Shown here: positions 61,610 through 64,000 of the stretch, in pieces
How positions within the stretch are numbered: the first letter of the stretch is position 1
Layout: every line of letters starts with the position of its first letter
From: Secundilactobacillus mixtipabuli
GTDB taxonomy: Bacteria; Bacillota; Bacilli; Lactobacillales; Lactobacillaceae
Direction of reading: 5' to 3'
DNA length: 64,000 nt
Assembly: GCF_002217925.1 (NCBI RefSeq)
Contig: NZ_BCMF01000009.1
Span: 1-64,000, forward strand
Program-made: the position numbers and the translations under genes
The notes under the pieces: model-generated
The model's input: only the letters and a program-made list of their open reading frames with translations
Databases searched by the model: none
Told to the model about the DNA's origin: nothing

Positions 61610-62155
61610 ATGAAAATTAGTAAAGACGTTTGGATTTCATCAATCGGTGTTGGTTTGACAACCCTCATCTTCTGCCTGATTTCTGGCTCGTTTCACCTTT
61701 GGATGAGCGGTGCAGCCTTCATTGCAGCCTCTTACTTTTTCGGTGCCGGTGCACCAATGGATAAGGTTTTAAATATCTCAGTTAGTTTCTTATTTGGGAT
61801 TGCCTTAGGCTGTTTCTGCCTCTGGATCATCAGTTTCCCTCACTTGGGAGACGTTATCCCAAGTTCGCTTATCTTTGGCTTTTTAACTTTCCTAGTGCTG
61901 TTCCTGCAGGGAACGGTCCTGAAGTTTGCTGAAGTCCCCGCCTGGTTACTAGCTTGGGGGACGACAATGCTGATCATTACCAACATCACGATCCAGAGCT
62001 GGCCAGTCTTCTTAATTCAACTCGTTGTTTCCATGTATCTCGGCGTTTACCTGATAATTATTGGCTCTAATTACTTTTCTAAGTGGATGTATAAGCTGTT
62101 TCCGAATAAGAAATCTGAAGAGACGTCTGCACAAGAAAGAAAACGGGTTTCGTAG
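61610..62155 (+). CDS. DUF1097 family membrane protein
   Basis: A 181-residue membrane protein with five or six helices, matching DUF1097 (YjcH/YcdZ-like). Function unknown. ATG 61610 follows AAAGGAG by eight bases; the GTG at 61601 overlaps it. It follows preTA after a weak hairpin and may be read through from it, hinting at a link with pyrimidine transport or metabolism. Confidence 0.75.
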   Translation: MKISKDVWISSIGVGLTTLIFCLISGSFHLWMSGAAFIAASYFFGAGAPMDKVLNISVSFLFGIALGCFCLWIISFPHLGDVIPSSLIFGFLTFLVLFLQGTVLKFAEVPAWLLAWGTTMLIITNITIQSWPVFLIQLVVSMYLGVYLIIIGSNYFSKWMYKLFPNKKSEETSAQERKRVS

Positions 62156-62240
62156 CTGGAATAGTCACACATTATTGATTTTCTCTGTTAATTTAGTCAA
62201 GCCTGTCTATCTTAGAGATTAAACGTAACTATCAAAAGGG

Positions 62241-62290
62241 AATAAGTCGTCTGACTATTTACTTCAATAGCCAAACGACTTATTTCTTTT
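62241..62290 (+). terminator. Terminator of the DUF1097 gene
   Basis: AATAAGTCGT...ACGACTTATT with inner CTATT/AATAG pairs and a TTTCTTTT tail. Confidence 0.7.
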
Positions 62291-62399
62291 ATAGTGTTTG
62301 GCACCCTTTTTCGAACCACAGAATATCAACAGGCCACTAAGAAATCTAAAGTAAAGACAGGAATTGTCCACTCAAATCAATCAGCTTCTTCACTTAGAT

Positions 62400-63089
62400 T
62401 TAAACGACCAGTAGTTGATCTCGCGTTCTCATTGCCTTTTCAAAATCATCCGTGAAAATACCATCCACATCTTGTGAAAAAAGCTTGATCATCTGTTTTT
62501 CGTTATTAACTGTCCAAATCCGTTCAATTAGACCTTCATTAGCTTGCGCATGATGTAAATGCAATCCGTTTAAATGTTCTGCTTTCATGAATTGAAGCGG
62601 ATCATGAACCGTATGGTCAGTCAAAAAACAGTAGTTCTGACTATCATCTAGTTCCTGACAAATTTTCAAGCTCTCTAAATTAAACGATGAATAAATGACA
62701 GGATGTCGTAAATGGGCTTGACTAACTTGTTTTAAAACGATTTTTTCAATTCCCTCATAATGAATTTTATCGGTTTTAAACTCCAAGTTTAATATCACAT
62801 CAACATTCTTTACCAGTTCCAAAAATTCATATAGCGTAGGGATCGATTCGCCACTTCTTAATTTAAACGTCTTTAATTGATCATAATCGTAATCACAGAT
62901 TCGACCCTTACCAGTCGTTGTTCGATCAATTGTTTCATCATGCATAATGACTGGCAGTCGATCACGAGTCAAGTGCACGTCAAATTCAATTCCTTCAACG
63001 TTATGTTCAATAGCGTACCGAAATCCCTGCATAGAATTTTCTGGAAATTTTGCTGGAATACCCCGGTGACCGAATATCAAAGTTGACAT
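62400..63089 (-). CDS. ugpQ: Glycerophosphodiester phosphodiesterase
   Basis: A 229-residue GDPD TIM barrel that cleaves glycerophosphodiesters into glycerol-3-P and the alcohol. G-H-R-G-I-P-A-K-F-P-E-N-S (catalytic His, Arg, Glu, Asn), E-F-D-V-H-L-T-R-D metal ligands and V-N-L-E-F-K later are all present. No signal peptide, so cytoplasmic (UgpQ type). ATG 63089 follows AGGAGG. It is ten bases after the solute-binding-protein gene, hence the last gene of a ugp-like operon. Confidence 0.93.
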   Translation of the reverse strand: MSTLIFGHRGIPAKFPENSMQGFRYAIEHNVEGIEFDVHLTRDRLPVIMHDETIDRTTTGKGRICDYDYDQLKTFKLRSGESIPTLYEFLELVKNVDVILNLEFKTDKIHYEGIEKIVLKQVSQAHLRHPVIYSSFNLESLKICQELDDSQNYCFLTDHTVHDPLQFMKAEHLNGLHLHHAQANEGLIERIWTVNNEKQMIKLFSQDVDGIFTDDFEKAMRTRDQLLVV

Positions 63090-63099
63090 AGTGTGCCTC

Positions 63100-64000
63100 C
63101 TATTTATAGTGGTTTGCCTGATTAGTACTTGCAACTGTACGATTTAATCCCTTTTCGGCGATTGCAAGTGCCTTATTGATGTCTTTCCCGTTATAGATTT
63201 GTGCCATAGCCGTCTGTGCTAAATTCCGCTCTTGAATAACACCCTCCATAAAGACACCGGAGTTAGCCGTATTAGCCTTAATTGTTGCTAGTTGCTGACT
63301 GGGTATCTGAGCTGATGGGTGCTGTTTATATAGTTTTTGTAAAATTGGTTGCTTTTGAGAATCTTTGTTGAGGGCTAGGTAACCAGTCGCTGCCTGCCAC
63401 TGCGCCTGTGCCTTAGCTGTCATAACGTATTTAACGAATTCCCAAGCACCTTGCTGAACATCTTTGGGTTTATCGTTGCTGATCCAAAGTGATGCACCAC
63501 CAACTGCAACCCCATTTCTCGGCTTACCATCCTGGTGAGGATAATAAGTAATGCCTAGTTCATCTTTGGTACCAGCCAAAAGTTGACTGATGTACGCAGA
63601 AGACTGAATAAAAATCCCAAGTTTACCTGCTAAGAAAGCTGCAATCTCATTGGATTCGGCTTGGCTACCAGCACCATAATCAATAAAGTCTCCAGCTTGA
63701 ATATTTTCACGAACCCACTTCATAGCAGCCTGGGTTCCTGGTGTATTTAACTGTACCTTGGTCGGAATGCCAGTACGGCCATCTTCATGGTTTGCTAAAT
63801 GTTCATTACCATTAGCCATGAACTGCTCAAACAGCCAACCATACTCTTCAACGGTTAATCCTTTCACTTTGCCATGAGACTTAGCTGATATGGCTTTGGC
63901 TACCCGCGTAATATCGCTATACGAAGGATCAACTGGTGGCGCTTTGATTCCTAATCGTTTTAGTAAAGAAGCGTTGTAATAAAGAACTGGTTGAGAGGTA
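63100..64000 (-). CDS. ugpB: Glycerol-3-phosphate-type ABC solute-binding protein, partial
   Basis: C-terminal ~300 residues of an extracellular solute-binding protein of the UgpB/MalE-like family; the 5' end lies beyond the window (the frame is open to base 64000, ...Q-P-V-L-Y-Y-N-A-S-L-L). Typical elements: G-G-A-S-L-W-I-S-N-D-K-P and A-W-E-F-V-K-Y-V-M-T-A. Adjacent ugpQ supports glycerol-3-phosphate or glycerophosphodiesters as ligand. Signal peptide not visible because of truncation. Confidence 0.85.
   Translation of the reverse strand, partial: TSQPVLYYNASLLKRLGIKAPPVDPSYSDITRVAKAISAKSHGKVKGLTVEEYGWLFEQFMANGNEHLANHEDGRTGIPTKVQLNTPGTQAAMKWVRENIQAGDFIDYGAGSQAESNEIAAFLAGKLGIFIQSSAYISQLLAGTKDELGITYYPHQDGKPRNGVAVGGASLWISNDKPKDVQQGAWEFVKYVMTAKAQAQWQAATGYLALNKDSQKQPILQKLYKQHPSAQIPSQQLATIKANTANSGVFMEGVIQERNLAQTAMAQIYNGKDINKALAIAEKGLNRTVASTNQANHYK

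Noticed and set aside
1-64000. CRISPR array, prophage, tRNA or rRNA genes
   Set aside because: No regularly spaced short repeats, integrase, phage structural genes, tRNA cloverleaf or rRNA sequence was seen.

Overview
The window looks like chromosome of a low-to-medium GC Gram-positive of the family Lactobacillaceae. The evidence is xylulose-5-P/fructose-6-P phosphoketolase (the key enzyme of heterofermenters), a maltose phosphorylase/maltose permease/LacI module, RNase Y, Spx-type proteins, T-box riboswitches, strong GGAGG ribosome binding sites, frequent TTG/GTG starts and CcpA-type cre sites. A heterofermentative genus (Levilactobacillus, Secundilactobacillus, Lentilactobacillus or a relative) is my best guess; the species cannot be fixed from the sequence alone. 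No rRNA, tRNA, prophage or CRISPR array was seen.

Layout. 0-9 kb: an Spx-like protein without its redox cysteines, a CPA1 cation/proton antiporter, two copies of a long-hairpin repeat, a 5'-nucleotidase family enzyme, RNase Y, a DUF1275 membrane protein and a membrane-anchored alpha/beta hydrolase. 9-17 kb: an XRE regulator, a putative methyltransferase, a TnpB-only IS605-type element whose promoter carries a LexA/SOS box, then the maltose unit (mapA, malT, malR) with two LacI operators and a cre site. 17-28 kb is an aromatic amino acid block: aroE-aroF-aroB on the minus strand and, divergently, trpEG and trpDCFBA on the plus strand. 28-43 kb: MarR regulators, a DNA glycosylase, secreted proteins, a probable small RNA, a second TnpB element, tandem lipoate ligases, a universal stress protein, a pseudouridine synthase, a MarR/OsmC peroxide-type module and an ABC-2 exporter. 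43-64 kb: phosphoketolase, a quinone-reductase-like protein with an Rrf2 regulator, a nucleoid-associated protein, aroD, ribokinase, a MarR/rhodanese pair, a large membrane protein, a receiver-domain regulator lacking its phospho-acceptor, dihydropyrimidine dehydrogenase PreT-PreA, and the 3' end of a glycerol-3-phosphate (ugp-type) uptake cluster cut by the window edge.

The most interesting material is RNA-based control of aromatic amino acid synthesis. The aroE-aroF-aroB operon has a ~300-nt leader with a strong promoter, a 21-codon leader peptide that ends ...R-F-S-Y-Y-W-S-M, a stem built from the Tyr-Tyr-Trp codons themselves, and a terminator whose 5' arm is perfectly complementary (10 bp) to an upstream segment. 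This is the architecture of a ribosome-mediated attenuator sensing Phe, Tyr and Trp together. The trp genes form two transcription units, each with its own promoter and a nearly identical Trp T-box. Each T-box is followed by a small ORF with a conserved N-Q-K-R-W-Q core. Just after the single Trp codon lies a sequence complementary to the Shine-Dalgarno of trpE or trpD, suggesting a second, translational layer of Trp sensing that has been duplicated with the T-box.

Other notable structure includes three families of dispersed long-hairpin repeats, one with paired changes that keep the stem; two intact TnpB nucleases with recognisable right-end hairpins; an unassigned ~200-nt RNA gene; and several proteins that keep their fold but have lost the diagnostic catalytic or sensory residue (Spx, rhodanese, response regulator).
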